Shown in pieces: positions 1 to 11,545 of a DNA stretch of 64,000 nucleotides. The stretch is taken from contig CM050449.1 in NCBI GenBank assembly GCA_027563935.2, positions 70,522,556 to 70,586,555 on the forward strand, written 5' to 3'. Both the position numbers and the translations under genes were made by a program. The stretch is from Costus lasius (Eukaryota > Streptophyta > Magnoliopsida > Zingiberales > Costaceae). The notes beneath the pieces were generated by a model. That model worked only from the letters and a program-made list of their open reading frames with translations. It ran no database searches and had not been told where the DNA came from. Numbering within the stretch: the stretch's first letter is position 1; every line of letters begins with the position of its first letter.

Positions 1-1100
1 GCTCCATACGTCTACAGCTTCGTAGGGATAGGCTTTCTTTACCTGAAAAGGACCAGACCATCAAGACTTAAGCTTTCCTAGAAAAAGTCTCAAGCTAGAA
101 TTGAATAATAGAACAAAGTCACCTGGTTGGAAGTCTTTTCTGAAAATCTGTCGATCAGGCCATCTCTTAGTCCTCTCTTTGTAGATTCTTGCATTCTCAT
201 TTGCAGAGAGTCTGATCTCATCTAGCTCATTTAATTGCAACCTCCATTTTTCACCCGCATTTTTTAAGTCAAAATTTAGCTTCTTGATTGCCCAGAACGC
301 CTTATGCTCGTGCTCTACGGGAAGGTGACATTATTTTCCATAAATCAATTGAAAGGGGGACATACCTATGGGTGTTTTGAAAGCAGTCCTGTAAGCCCAC
401 AATGCATCATCAAGTTTGAATGCCCAGTCTTTTCTAGTGCGCGACACTGTTTTCTCTAGAATTCCTTTGATCTCTCTATTTGATATCTCAACCTGTCCAC
501 TTGTTTGGGGGTGATAGGGTGTTGCAACTTTATGATTAACTCCGTACTTCCTGAGTAAGGCTGAAAACTTATGTTCTATGAAATGCGAGCCTCCATCACT
601 GATCACTACTCGAGGTGTCCCATATCGTGGAAAGACAATCTTCTTGAACAGTTTAATAACAACTCTCAAATCATTGGTTGGTGAAGCAAGAGCTTCAACC
701 CATTTTGAGACATAATCAACTGCTACAAGAATGTACTTGTTACCTCCAGAAGATGGGAAAGGTCCCATGAAGTCAATCCCGCAACATCAAATATCTCAAC
801 TTCAAGAATATTGGACAGTGGCATTTCATGTCTTCTGTTAATATTCCCAGTCTTTTGACATCTATCACAGGATGATACAAAGTTTCTAGCATCTTTGAAA
901 ATTGTGGGCCAATAAAAACCTGATTGTAGCACCTTAAAAGCAGTTTTTTCAGTACCAGCATGACCACCATAGGAGGATCCATGGCATTGAAGCAAAATAT
1001 ATGCAATTTCTTCTTCAGGTACACATCTTCTAAAAATGTCATCAGCACATCTTCTAAACACATAAGGCTCATCCCAAAAATAGTGTTTAACCTCAGCCAA
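1..1100 (-). pseudogene. Integrase of A1 (broken)
   Basis: This would integrate the element cDNA into the host nuclear genome. Frame 723-1100 holds the zinc-binding HHCC part (HGSSYGGH followed by CDRCQKTG). Frame 331-768 holds the catalytic core with the second Asp (VISDGGSHF) and Glu (SGQVEIS). A one-base deletion near 779, compared with the homologous site at 39831 in A2, shifts the frame just where the first catalytic Asp should be. A stop at 331-333 (a codon before CHLP in the other copies) breaks the C-terminal part, which continues recognisably to position 1 (LNELDEIRLSANENARIYKE). The C-terminus is cut by the window edge. Confidence 0.88.
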
Positions 1101-1103
1101 AAA

Positions 1104-3008
1104 TCATTTCTTTTTTTGGTAGCTCAAATCAGGAGGAAAAATATTGGCTACAAGATAATTCACTATGTCAGCATACCAGGGTGCTTTGAGTTGTTCAATG
1201 GTTAAGAGCTGTTCTTCAGGGAAAGAATCATTGATTTCATCATTCTTTTCAGTGTTTGCCATTATTCTTGAGAGATGATCTGCAACAAGGTTTTCTGATC
1301 CCTTTTTGTCTTTAATCTCTAAATCAAATTCTTGCAGAAGTAAAATCCATCTGAGTAATCGTGGTTTGCTATCTTTTTTCTGCATTAAGTATTTCACAGC
1401 TGCATGATCAGTGTATACTACCACTTTGGAGTTAATCAAGTAAGACCTAAATTTATCAAAAGCAAATACTATGGCCAATAATTCCTTCTCAGTGGTGGTG
1501 TAATTTCTTTGTGCCTCATCCAAAGTTTTGCTGGCGTAGTGAATAACATGAGGTTTCTTATCTTTTCTTTGTCCCAAGACTGCTCCCACTGCATAATCAC
1601 TGGCGTCACACATGAGTTCAAAGGGCAAGTCCTGATCTGGGGGCTGAATGATGGGTGCTGAAACCAAAGCTTTCTTTAACTCCTGAAAAGCAAACAGACA
1701 TTTCTCATCAAAGCAGAATTTGGCGTCTTTACAAAGTAAATCAGTTAAAGGTTTAGCAAGTTTAGAGAAGTCCTTGATGAATCTCCTGTAAAACCCTGCA
1801 TGTCCCAAAAAGCTCCTGATCTCCTTGACAATGGTGGGAGATGCTAACTTCTCAATCACTTCTATCTTGGCCTTGTCCACTTCAATCCCTCTCTCTGAAA
1901 CGAGATGGCCCAAAACTATCCCCTGTCTAACCATAAAGTGACACTTTTCCCAATTCAAGACAAGGTTAGTCTCTTCGCATCTCTGTAAAACTCTAGAAAG
2001 ATTAGCTAGGCAGTCATCAAAAGAGAAACCATAGACAGAGAAATCATCCATAAAAACATCCATGAAGTCTTCAATAAAATCAGAAAAAATCGCCATCATA
2101 CATCTTTGAAAAGTGGCAGGTGCATTGCATAAACCAAAGGGCATTCTTCTATAAGCAAAAGTACCATAAGGACATGTAAAAGTGGTTTTATCCTGATCAT
2201 CAGGATGAATAGGAATATGAAAAAATCCGGAATACCCACCAAGAAAACAAAAGTGAGTGTGCTTGGAAAGTCTTTCCACCATTTGATCAATGAAAGGCTA
2301 GGGACAATGATCCTTCCTAGTGGCAGTATCTAATTTTCTATAATCAATACACATACGCCAACTAGTGATATTTCTAACAGGTATCAATTCATTATCTTTA
2401 TTTTTCATTACAGTGACACCCCCCTTCTTTGGAACACAGTGTACAGGACTCACCCACTTACTATCTGAGATAGGGTAGATAATACCTACATCTAGCAATT
2501 TTAGTACTTCCTTCTTCACCACTTCCTTCATAGATGGGTTGAGCCTTCTCTGAAAATCTATATGCGGCTTGTGCTCATCCTCCATGTGAATCCTGTGCAT
2601 ACAAAAAGAAGGGTTAATCCCTTTTAAGTCATCAATGGAATACCCAATTACCTTTCTATGAATTCTTAGCTCCTTCAAGAGTAAATCAGTTTCTTTGGCA
2701 TCTAATTTACTATCCACAATCACAGGGTAGGTAGAGTTAGGACCAAGAAATTCATATCTAAGGTTATCAAGTAAAACTTTCAACTCAACTTTAGGGATTT
2801 TTTCACTTTCATTATCAAAAGTAGCACAATCTAAGATATCGTGTTTCTCATCATCAAAATCATTCTCAAAACCAGGACTATAAATTTTTTTCACAAGAAT
2901 TTTCCAAGGAATCAGAAAAAGAAACATCAGTAGAAGAATCATCAAACAAACAACTAGCATCATAAACTGTGTCATCAATGGACTAAATAGTGCAACAGGA
3001 ACTAGCAT
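1104..3008 (-). pseudogene. Reverse transcriptase-RNase H of A1 (broken), with acidic linker
   Basis: RNA-dependent DNA polymerase plus RNase H of the element. Frame 2298-3008 carries the end of the acidic protease-RT linker, the conserved block ELRIHRKVIGYSIDDLKGI and the start of RT (WVSPVHCVPKKGG, MCIDYRKLD). Frame 1104-2282 continues with [36 protein letters not shown], the catalytic [10 protein letters not shown] and the RNase H segment ([35 protein letters not shown]). An in-frame TAG near 2297 separates the two parts (KDHCP, stop, PFIDQM). The first 30 or so residues of the 2298-3008 frame before the acidic block are out of frame with the family, so there is a second frameshift near 2890. 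Confidence 0.92.
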
Positions 3009-3591
3009 AAGCAGGTTTTTTCAATGAATTATTGAAATCAAACTCAATCTTATCATTGCCAATTCTTAAAGCAAGTTTGCCATTCCTTACATCAATAAGG
3101 GCTCCAGCAGTGGCTAAGAATGGCCTACCTAGAATAATAGGAATCTTGGCGTCCTCTTTCATTTCAAGTACCACAAAATCAGCAGGTATGAAGTACTTAC
3201 CAACTTGTATAGGAACATCCTCTAGAATACCTACTGGATATTTTACTGATCGATCGGCGAGCTGCAAAGAAATTGTAGTCGGCTTAGGAGCTCTCATGTC
3301 CAATTTTCTGCACACAAACAAAGGCATGAGACTTACACTAGCCCCTAGATCACATAAGGCTCGGTCGAAAGCCATATTTCCAATAAAACATGGGATAGAG
3401 AAACTACCTGGATCATTCAATTTTGGTGGTAACCTATTTTGAATAACAGCACTACATTCATCGGTTAAAGAAACAGTACCATAGTTTTCTATCTTTCTTT
3501 TGTTAGACAAGATTTCTTTCAAAAAATTAGCATATATGGGCATTTGAGATAAAGCTTCAATAAATGGCATATTAATGTAAAGCTTTTTCAA
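2983..3591 (-). pseudogene. Aspartic protease region of A1
   Basis: Retropepsin-like protease that would cut the Gag-Pol polyprotein. The segment contains MAFDRALCDLGASVSLMPLFVC, with the active site as D-L-G-A, then DRSVKYPVGILEDVPIQVG and the second conserved block IPIILGRPFLATAGALIDV. The upstream part (LPPKLNDPGSFSIPC) is the linker from gag. The frame ends at a stop near 2983 (ASSCCTI, stop) before the acidic linker. The codon that is TAG in A2 and A4 (in ISLxLADRS) is still CAG here. Confidence 0.9.
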
Positions 3592-3693
3592 AACATCAAG
3601 AAATCTCCCAAATTGCTTATCTAACTTCTCTTGTTCTAACCTTTGGGAAAAAGGTACTAGTGGTCTAAAGGATGGAGGTAGATTTGTCTTAGA

Positions 3694-4773
3694 TCAGTCT
3701 TCTTTACATAGAACATCCCCTTTTTGATTAACACCCTTTTGAGGTGTTGAACTATGTAGGGTTTGTTCATGTTCAGAAGGCTTTTCTAATTCTAATTCTT
3801 CATCCTGATCATTAATAGACTCTTTTTCCTTAAGTTCTCCTAGTTGTCTCCCACTTCTCGTGATAATGGCATTGCAATGTTCCCCAGTGTTTAATCTAGA
3901 TATTTGTCCTTTTAGAATTTTATTGCAAGTAACTAAGGATTCTACTTGAGAAGCAAGATGACTAACAGTTTCTTCAAGATCTTCGAATTTTTTTCTGTTT
4001 TGAATTTGCAATGAATGGATTTGGCTAGCTAAAAATTTTTCTAACATGTGCTCACTAACCTCTTCAGTCAGGGTTTGCTTATCCTCATTCTCATTCTTAC
4101 CATGTTGATGACAATATGAAATTCCTTCATCTGGAGCCCATTGTCTCTAATTCAAGGACATCTCCTCAAACAACTTGAAAGCATCATCAATTGTTCTACT
4201 CATCAAGGCTCCCCCTGCAGCAGCATCAACAATGAGGTGAGTGTGATTAATTAAACCATAATAAAAAGTTTCAATTAAGACTCGTCGCTCCTAGCCATGG
4301 TGAGGACACTTCCTTTGCAGTTCATTGTATTGTTCCCATGCTTCACTAAGAGATTCTCCTTCTTTCTATTGGAAGTTCATGATTTGATTTCTCAATTGGA
4401 AAGTCTTGCTTGGTGGAAAATATCTCGTCAAAAAAGCTTTTGATAATTGATCCCATGTTGTGAAAGTATTGGGTTGACGAGAATGCAACCAAGTTTGTGC
4501 TTGATCCCTGAGAGAAAAAGGGAACAATATCAGTTTTAGTGCATCATCAGAAATTCCATGAATTTTTATGGTATCACAATATTCAAGAAAGGTATATAAA
4601 TGTGAATAAGGACCTTCGATTGATGATCCTCCGAACTGATTCTGCTGGATCATAGTCACGAAGGCAGGATTAATTTCAAAGTTGGAGGCCTCAATTGTAG
4701 GTCTAGCAATGCTGAAGTGTATCCCCTGAGGATTAGGGGCAGCATAGTCCCTTAGTGATCTTTGATCAGCCAT
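3694..4773 (-). pseudogene. Gag of A1 (broken)
   Basis: Nucleocapsid/capsid precursor. I start at the ATG at 4771-4773 (MADQRSLRDYAAPNPQG) rather than the longer frame to 4854, because this matches the family start; the 27 extra residues are hydrophobic leader read-through. Recognisable Gag blocks are FEINPAFVTMIQQNQFGG, HLYTFLEYCDTIKI and TTWDQLSKAFLTRYFPPSKTFQLRNQI. A TAG at about 4366 interrupts it, further stops follow, and the frame recovers at 4047-3694 with the coiled-coil-like segment (EDLEETVSHLASQVESL) and ITRSGRQLG, the usual end of this Gag. Confidence 0.88.
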
Positions 4774-4912
4774 TAGAAATGAATGTCCTGTGCACACTAG
4801 ATCAAACTGATCAAACGATGTAAGTAAGCCGAAAAGAATAAAAAGATAAAACATAAATGAAACCTAGTCTAGCAATACTCTCAACGTCTCTAATATCGAC
4901 AAAAACTAAGGC

Positions 4913-4929
4913 CCCCAGCAACGGCGCCA
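4913..4929 (-). other. Primer binding site of A1 (tRNA-Asp type)
   Basis: On the minus strand this reads TGGCGCCGTTGCTGGGG, complementary with one mismatch to the 3' end of plant tRNA-Asp(GUC). It lies six bases inside the LTR edge at 4936. Confidence 0.88.
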
Positions 4930-4935
4930 AAAACT

Positions 4936-4980
4936 TGATAGCCCGAAAGGGAACAATACAAGCCTGGCATGCGTGTACCT
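4936..4980 (-). repeat. A1 5' LTR, piece 1 of 3
   Basis: U5 end of the A1 LTR, beginning with TG at 4936 directly beyond the primer site. It is interrupted at 4980 by the outer copia and continues at 23306. Confidence 0.8.
4976..4980. repeat. Target site duplication (left) of the outer copia
   Basis: tacct here and at 23301-23305 flank the outer copia exactly, a 5-bp duplication as expected for LTR elements. Confidence 0.92.
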
Positions 4981-6661
4981 TGAAGGTCCCTAAAATAAGG
5001 GGGTGAAACCCTAAGCATGCGCAAATTAAAACTTGCATGGGCGGAATTAGGGTTTCGATAGGATCGCATGTAGTATGTCTATATAATCAACTTTGATTCA
5101 TTTCATAGATCAAGAGAAGATCTTTTACCATAGCCATGAAGAAGGAGGCGGCTTGGAAGCAAGAGGACAAATAAGCTCTCCTCCAAAGAAGACGCACACT
5201 AGATGAGAGATGGCTACCTCCTTGGACGTTCCTTGTGCTAGCAAGAATCTCCCAAGTTCCTTGTCGTGTGTAGAAGAAGAGAGATGCTTGGTCGAGCTCC
5301 TATTTCCGTGAAGCGATCTCAATCCAAGAGTGGAGGCGATGAGAGAAGAAAATTGGCAAATGCGTTGAGGCGTTTTCAAGAGGTGGCGTTACATGACTTC
5401 CAAATATGGAAAGTCATGAAGCCATGCGCTTACTTAAAGAAAACCGCCCAAAACACAATCAAGCCTTGAACCATGCGTTCACATATGTGAACCGGTTCAA
5501 ACCAATTCAATTCTATTCAATTCGGTTCAAAGACCAAACCAAACCAGCCCAAGCCATGGTCTAGATCTCTCTGAACCAAATGGTTCAAGATCTAACCGTT
5601 CATCTCTTGATGCACTTGATCTCACTGATCTAGCATCAATACTCTCGATCGAAGCTTACCGATCTTAAGCCCTAATCAATCAAACATGATTAGACCAGAT
5701 CTCACTTACAATCAGAGTTTAAACTCCTTTAAACTGAACCTAAACAATTCAGTCCACACGATCTGACTTAAGTAAGCCATATCATCAAATTGTGCGACCC
5801 TGAGGGTTTCCTTTAAATGTCGGTAACGATAACTTACGTTATCACGATCAGTGAGGGGTATCTAGCAACACATCACTGTCTCCCGATATAAAGGAAAGAG
5901 TCTTCCAAGACTACTCCCAAACCACAGCACAAGTGTGAATCCACTTCACTAGGCATACATGTTTCCTTTGCCACTGGATATTCTTATTGGACAAGCGTGT
6001 CAAGCCTGTAGCTCCAATATGATGAGCATGATTAGGTCAGATGAACATAGTCACCTGGGTATGGCCATACACTTTCTCAATCATCTCATTCGGGGGGGCC
6101 CCTTTAGAACATCACACTCCTTAAACAAGGAGACGGCAATCCTATATCTATCACTAGTGTCCTAACCTGACTCATGATCATTATCCAAGATAGTCTATAA
6201 CCATTATGTTTCAAATGATATTGAACTACCTCAAAACAATGACAATCATCATTTAGAAACACAAGTGATCTCAAGTCAGAGGACATGTGCCACTTGTTGC
6301 AAACAAGGATTATTCACATTGTGACAAGCAATGAATATCCTAGTAGGGTCTGTCCAGTACATCCAATATACCCATGAGTCTACATCTTATTCCATGCTCG
6401 AAGCATCCTATAAGATTAGAACACATATTAGTCTCAATCATATCAAGGCTGTCTCATGTTCACCAAGATATCTCGACTAAGGACATAGAGCATGTCAGCC
6501 TAGCTGAACAGCATTGAGACATTATTCAGAAGTACACTTATTGCAGCAGACAATGTAACAAACTGAATAACAACCATTACCTTTATAAACATAAGAGTTT
6601 ATACATGATACTGATAGAATCCCAAGGCCTCAAACATTAGCCTTAAGGGCATACCCCAACA
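4981..6661 (-). repeat. 3' LTR of the outer copia
   Basis: 1681 bp, starting TGTTGGGGTATGCCC and ending CCTTCA on the minus strand, nearly identical to 21620-23300. It is preceded on the minus strand by the polypurine tract GTGCAAGTGGGAGA. Open frames in it (for example 5266-5469 and 5959-6165) are not genes. Confidence 0.95.
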
Positions 6662-8017
6662 ATCTCCCACTTGCACTTAATCTAATGGTTGAGAAATCTC
6701 AAACCCATATTATTACAGTGCTTCTCATGCTTCTGCTGCGCCAGAGGCTTGGTAAGCGGGTCAGCCAGATTGTCATCTGTATGAACCTTGCAGATTTTGA
6801 TCTCACCACGATCAATGATCTCCCGAATCAAGTGAAACCGTCTCTGTATGTGCTTGGACTTCTGGTGCGACCGTGGTTCCTTTGCCTGTGCGATTGCTCC
6901 AGTGTTATCACAGAAGATAACCAAAGGATCTGCGCTCGAAGGAACAACACCAAGTTCCTGAACGAACTTACGAATCCACACTGCCTCCTTTGATGCTTCT
7001 GAGGCTGCAACATACTCGGCTTCTGTTGTGGAATCAGCAACGATAGACTGTTTGAAACTTTTTCACACCACAGCTCCTCCATTCAAGCTAAAAACATAGC
7101 CTGATTGCGATCGGAAATCATCCTGGTCCGATTGGAATGAAGCGTCAGTATATCCTTCTATACTGAGTTCTTCCTGACCACCATATATCAAGAACATATC
7201 TTTGGTCCTCCGAAGATATTTCAAAATGTTCTTGACTGCAATCCAGTGCGCCTGACCTGGATTACTTTGGAATCGACTGGTCACGCTTAACCTGTAAGCG
7301 ACGTCTGGGCGAGTACACAACATCGCATACATAATGGACCCAATAGCCGAAGCATAAGGCGCATTGTCCATTTCATCTTTCTCAGTCTGTGTTTGTGGAC
7401 ACTGACTCTTTGAAAGATTCAGACCATGTCTGACTGGAAGATATCCTCTTTTAGAATTTTCTAAATGAAATCTCTCGAGGACTTTATCGATGTAGGTACT
7501 CTGGCACAGCCCGAGAAGCCTCTTAGATCTATCCCTGTAAATCTTCACACCTAATACATAGGCTGCTTCTCCTAGATCTTTCATCTGGAAACATTTTCTT
7601 AACCATGCTTTAACAGCATGCAGTTCAGGAATATCGTTTCCAATGATTAAGATATCATCGACGTAGAGGATTAGGAAAGTAATTACGCTCCCACTAAACC
7701 TCTTATATACACACGGGTCATCTTCGTTCTTGATGAAACCAAATTCACATATTGATTCATCAAAACGAATATTCCAGCTTCTAGATGCTTGTTTAAGTCC
7801 ATAAATGGACTTCTTTAACTTGCATATTTTATGACGATCTGATGGATTAGTGAAACCTTCAGGTTGTGTCATATACACATCCTCATCCAGTTTTCCATTA
7901 AGGAAAGCGGTCTTCACATCCATTTGCCAGATCTCATAATCGTAATATGCTGCTATCGCGAAAAGAATCCGAATAGACTTGAACATTGCTACAGGAGAGA
8001 AAGTTTCATCATAATCT
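6662..8017 (-). pseudogene. 3' part of outer copia pol: RT end and RNase H
   Basis: Frame 7063-7986 starts at the RT segment MFKSIRILFAIAAYYDYEIWQMDVKTAFLNG and includes the catalytic LYVDDILIIGN. It then enters RNase H (GYTDASFQSDQDD, SGYVFSLNGGAVV) and stops at a TGA at about 7060-7062 where the nested copy has TGG. RNase H resumes downstream and frame 6682-6981 ends with NNMGLRFLNH, stop, at the polypurine tract. The 5' part of the gene lies at 17142 onwards, beyond the nested insertion. Confidence 0.93.
8013..8017. repeat. Target site duplication (left) of the nested copia
   Basis: aatct here and at 17142-17146. Removing 8018-17141 and one copy restores the RT reading frame of the outer copia at DYDETFSP. 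Confidence 0.96.
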
Positions 8018-9708
8018 TGTTGGGGTATGCCCTTAAGGCTAATGTTTGAGGCCTTGGGATTGTAACAGTATCATGTAATAAACTCTTATGTTTATATAGG
8101 CATGGTTGTTATTCAGGTTGTTACCTTGTCTGCTGTAATAAGTGTACTTCTGAATAATGTCTCAAAGCTGTTCAGCTAGGCTGACATGCAGTTAAGTCCT
8201 TAGTCGAGATATCTTGGTGAACATGAGACAGCCTTGATATGGTTAAGACTAATATGTGTTCTAATCTTATAGGATGCTTCGAGCATGGAATAAGATGTAG
8301 ACTCATGGGTACATTGGATGTACTGGACTGACCCTACTAGGATGTTCAATTGTTTGTCACAATGTGAATAATCCTTGATTGCAACAAGTGGCACATTTCC
8401 TCTGACTTGAGATCACTTGTGTTTCCTAAATGATGATTGTCATTGTTTTGAGGTAGTTCAATATCATTTGAAACATAATGATTATAGACTATCTTGGATA
8501 ATGAGCTTGAATCAGGTTAGGGCACTAGTGATAGACATAGGATTGCCGTCTCCTTGTTTAAGGAGTGTGATGTTCTAAAGGGGCCCCCCTGGATGAGATG
8601 ATTGAGAAAGTGTATGGCCATACCCAGGTGACTATGTTCATCTGATCTAATCATGCTTGTCATATTGGAGTTACAAGCTTGACACGCTTGTCCAATAAGA
8701 ACATCCAGTGGCAAAGGAATTATGCATGCCTAGTGAGTTGAATTCACACTTGTACTGTGGTTTGGGTGTAGTCTTGGAAGACTCTTTCCTTTATATCGGG
8801 AGACAGTGATGTGTTGCTAGATACCCCTCACTGATCGTGATAACGTTAGTTGTCGTTACCGACATTTAAAGGAAACCCTTAGGGTCGCACAATTTGATGA
8901 TATGGCTTACTTAAGTCAGATCGTGTGGACTGAATTATTTGGGTTCAGTTTAAAGGGATTTAATCTCTGATTGTGAGTGAGATCTGGTCTAATCATGTTT
9001 GATTGATTAGGGCTTGAGATCGGTAAGCTTCGATCGAGAGAATGGATGCTAGATCGGTGAGATCAGGAGCATCAAGAGATGAACGGTTAGATCTGGAACC
9101 TTTAGGTTTAATGAGGTCTAGACCAAAAAGGGCTTGGTTTAATTTGGTCTTTGAACCAAATTAAATTGAACCGGCTCATTAGTTGAGCGCATGGTTCAAA
9201 GAGGAGAGGTTTGCGCTTGGGTAAACTCTTGGTCGCATGAAGAGAAGTGGTTTACTATTTTTGGAAACCATGTTTCCAAATCGTGACCACGCTTCACGTT
9301 GAGAGTTTCATGCTCTATTCTCGCCTTCTTGCCTTTCCTCTCTCGACGCTCTCGTGTGTGGCGACTTCTTCACACCTTGGAGTGAGTTCGACAAGCAGAG
9401 GAGAACGTCTCTTCCCTTCCATACGACAAGGACTCCTTAGAACCTTGCTAGCACAAGGAGCACTAAGGGAGTAGGCGATCACATCTTGTGTGCGAGCCAT
9501 AAGGAGGAGAAGCACTTGAGTCTCTTCTTCCTAGACGCCATCCAAGCAATGGCTTTGGTAAGAATCGATTCTGTCATACTTGTTTGCAATCGGTTTTTAT
9601 AGTTGATCATATCTCATGCAAATGATCCCTAGAAACCCCCTTCCGCTGCGTCAAAATTTTCATATGCGCCTATTAGGGTTTCGCCCTCCCCTTGTGGGGA
9701 CCTTTTCA
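8018..9708 (+). repeat. 5' LTR of the nested copia
   Basis: 1691 bp, TGTTGGGGTATGCCC to CCTTTTCA. It should carry promoter and polyadenylation signals; TTTATATAGG near 8091 and TTTATATCGG near 8791 are candidate TATA elements. Short open frames inside (8200-8714, 9247-9515) recur in the other LTR and are not genes. Confidence 0.97.
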
Positions 9709-11545
9709 ATTGGTATCAAAGCCAGTTAACGCATGTTTTATGATTGCTTAAGCCTTCATGTGATCCTTGTTTGCGAACTTATGCTTAGATCTACATGACA
9801 TGCGAAAGTGTTATGATAGTTTTTATCATCTTGCGAAAATACATCTATTATGTATGTTTCTATCTTTTGCGCATGTTTGATGTGTTGGCGCATCTTAGGT
9901 TTTCAAAATCTAAATTACTTGCGCGACCTCACTAGATCTAAGGCGCCTACTTTAAACCCTTAGATGGGTTATTAGGGTTGAAATCTCAGTCTAGTCAAGA
10001 TCCAATTAGTCTGATCAGATTATCTGACAGCCCTGATGGGTCGACCAGATGGCACCTGTGCGAAAGCACAAGGTGGCTATAAGTCGACTGCAGACAGGCG
10101 TGTAGCGATGTCTGGTTGAGACAACCTATGAACGCACATGAGTTAGGCCCGGGCTCACGCCCACTTGCCAGACCTCAGTGTGGTCGTTCAGCCCTTGGCG
10201 CATGCATGGTTGGCCTTTTGGTCGACTCAAGTCAGTTAGGACTTGGTGCATGAATGGGCAGTGGATCTGACTAGATCTGATGAGTGGATCCCTAGTAATG
10301 GACCATTGTAAGGTAGTAGGGCAAATAAGGAAAATTAAAATTGATCCCAAGGGGTTTTCGAAATTTAATTTTCATGAATGGATCACATGTTGATTGATGC
10401 ATATGTATGTTTATTTAATCTTATGTGGGCTGCCCGTGTTTTAATGTGTGCTGTGCTGGGGCCTGCGTGCCTGGTTAATTTTGTAAATTAATTTTTATAT
10501 TGTGATCTACCCATCACATTGCATTTAATTTATAAAATGTAATTGACCTGCGAGTCAACCTTGTCTAGATAGATTAATTTGTAAATTAATCAGACAAGAG
10601 CACAGAGCACATTTGGCAGAGGCGCATGCAGCAGAGGCTTGACCAGGTGGGAGGTCTAGGGTTCGACCCTAGGACCAGGCGCATTTACCTGGTGGGCGCA
10701 CCTGAGCTGCAGATGGCGCTTGGGCCCTGGTTTGGGCCAGATGAGCAGCAAAAGCCCCATGAAGAAAAGCAAGTGAAGACTTAAGTTCTTAAGGTCTTAC
10801 TAGGGCTATGGGCTTTTACCACATAAGATTCATGCTTTCTTTTATTGTTTAATAAGTAGAACAGCATGATTTATTTATCTTCTGCTATCACCATAGGAAT
10901 TGCATGATAGTGAAGAAGATAAAAGACCGTTAAAATCCAACGCTAAAATATCAAGCTCGTATGCCTTCTGACGCGAAACCTCACTGTTCTGATTATCGTT
11001 GGAGCCGTGTTGTACCCACTCAGTGGGCACGTCCATCTATCTTCAGACGGTGCGGGATTACACCTGCGTGTTACAGAGAAGGGATTTATCGCTTCTCGTT
11101 GCTCAGCATAGCACGTGGTGGTCCAGGGAGTAGGTCGGGTCAGCTTGACCATGTAGGCTACATATGTGGCGCATATGGTAGCGCATGGAGGCAGCCATCT
11201 GTGGGGTCAGAGATTGTGTTGTACCAACTCAGTTGGCACAGTCTGCTGGATTGCCCAGATGAAGGGGAATCGCACAGGTAGGCGATTGGCAGGGACTGCC
11301 TACCAGAGATTAGTGCTTGTACTCTCTATGCATCTTATCTCGCCTGAGCGGGACGCGGAGACCAAGTATGAAATCTGGATCCCATCTCACTAAAAGAGTT
11401 CTACTCTTTCGGGCTATTTTGCTGGGTTTTTCAGCCAGATAAAATAGTGAGAAAAAGAATCTTTCTTAAGTCCTGATTGATTCTTGACATTGATACTGAC
11501 CTTGCTGTTCTTGCATTGTTGTAGATTCCTGCAGCAACGAACACC
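9709..11545 (+). other. Long 5' leader of the nested copia with primer site
   Basis: A non-coding leader of about 1.8 kb. The primer site TGGTATCAAAGCC starts at 9711, two bases after the LTR, and matches the 3' end of initiator tRNA-Met with one mismatch. The leader holds two 13-bp palindromes with matching changes in both arms (11015-11027, 11224-11236), another hairpin near 11338, and a tRNA T-arm-like stretch near 10659-10675. I see no gene in it. Confidence 0.9.

Larger units (their letters stand above)
1..4935 (-). mobile_element. A1: Athila-like Ty3/gypsy retrotransposon, internal region
   Basis: Reading the minus strand from right to left gives tRNA-Asp primer site, gag, protease, acidic linker, RT, RNase H and integrase, the Ty3/gypsy order. 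The FMDD RT motif and the tRNA-Asp primer site point to the Athila branch (family knowledge). The 3' end and 3' LTR lie left of position 1. Its 5' LTR survives in three pieces (4936-4980, 23306-24420, 32067-32959), because two copia elements landed in it. The right end of that LTR abuts the gag of A2 at 32959/32960, so A1 inserted into A2. Coding frames carry several stops and frameshifts, so the copy is dead. Confidence 0.9.

Noticed and set aside
3032..3442. 136-codon plus-strand frame (with counterparts at 46228-46578, and minus-strand ones at 34014-34439 and 62124-62558)
   Set aside because: Lies exactly opposite the protease region in every copy; it is the antisense shadow of a conserved coding sequence.
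5959..6165. Short frames of about 65 codons repeated near 5959, 8517, 15950 and 22598
   Set aside because: They are the same stretch of the copia LTR seen in four LTR copies, with no start context or family support.
10650..10675. Possible tRNA gene in the copia leader
   Set aside because: Only the T-arm-like part is present; no acceptor stem, anticodon arm or CCA-side match can be built around it.
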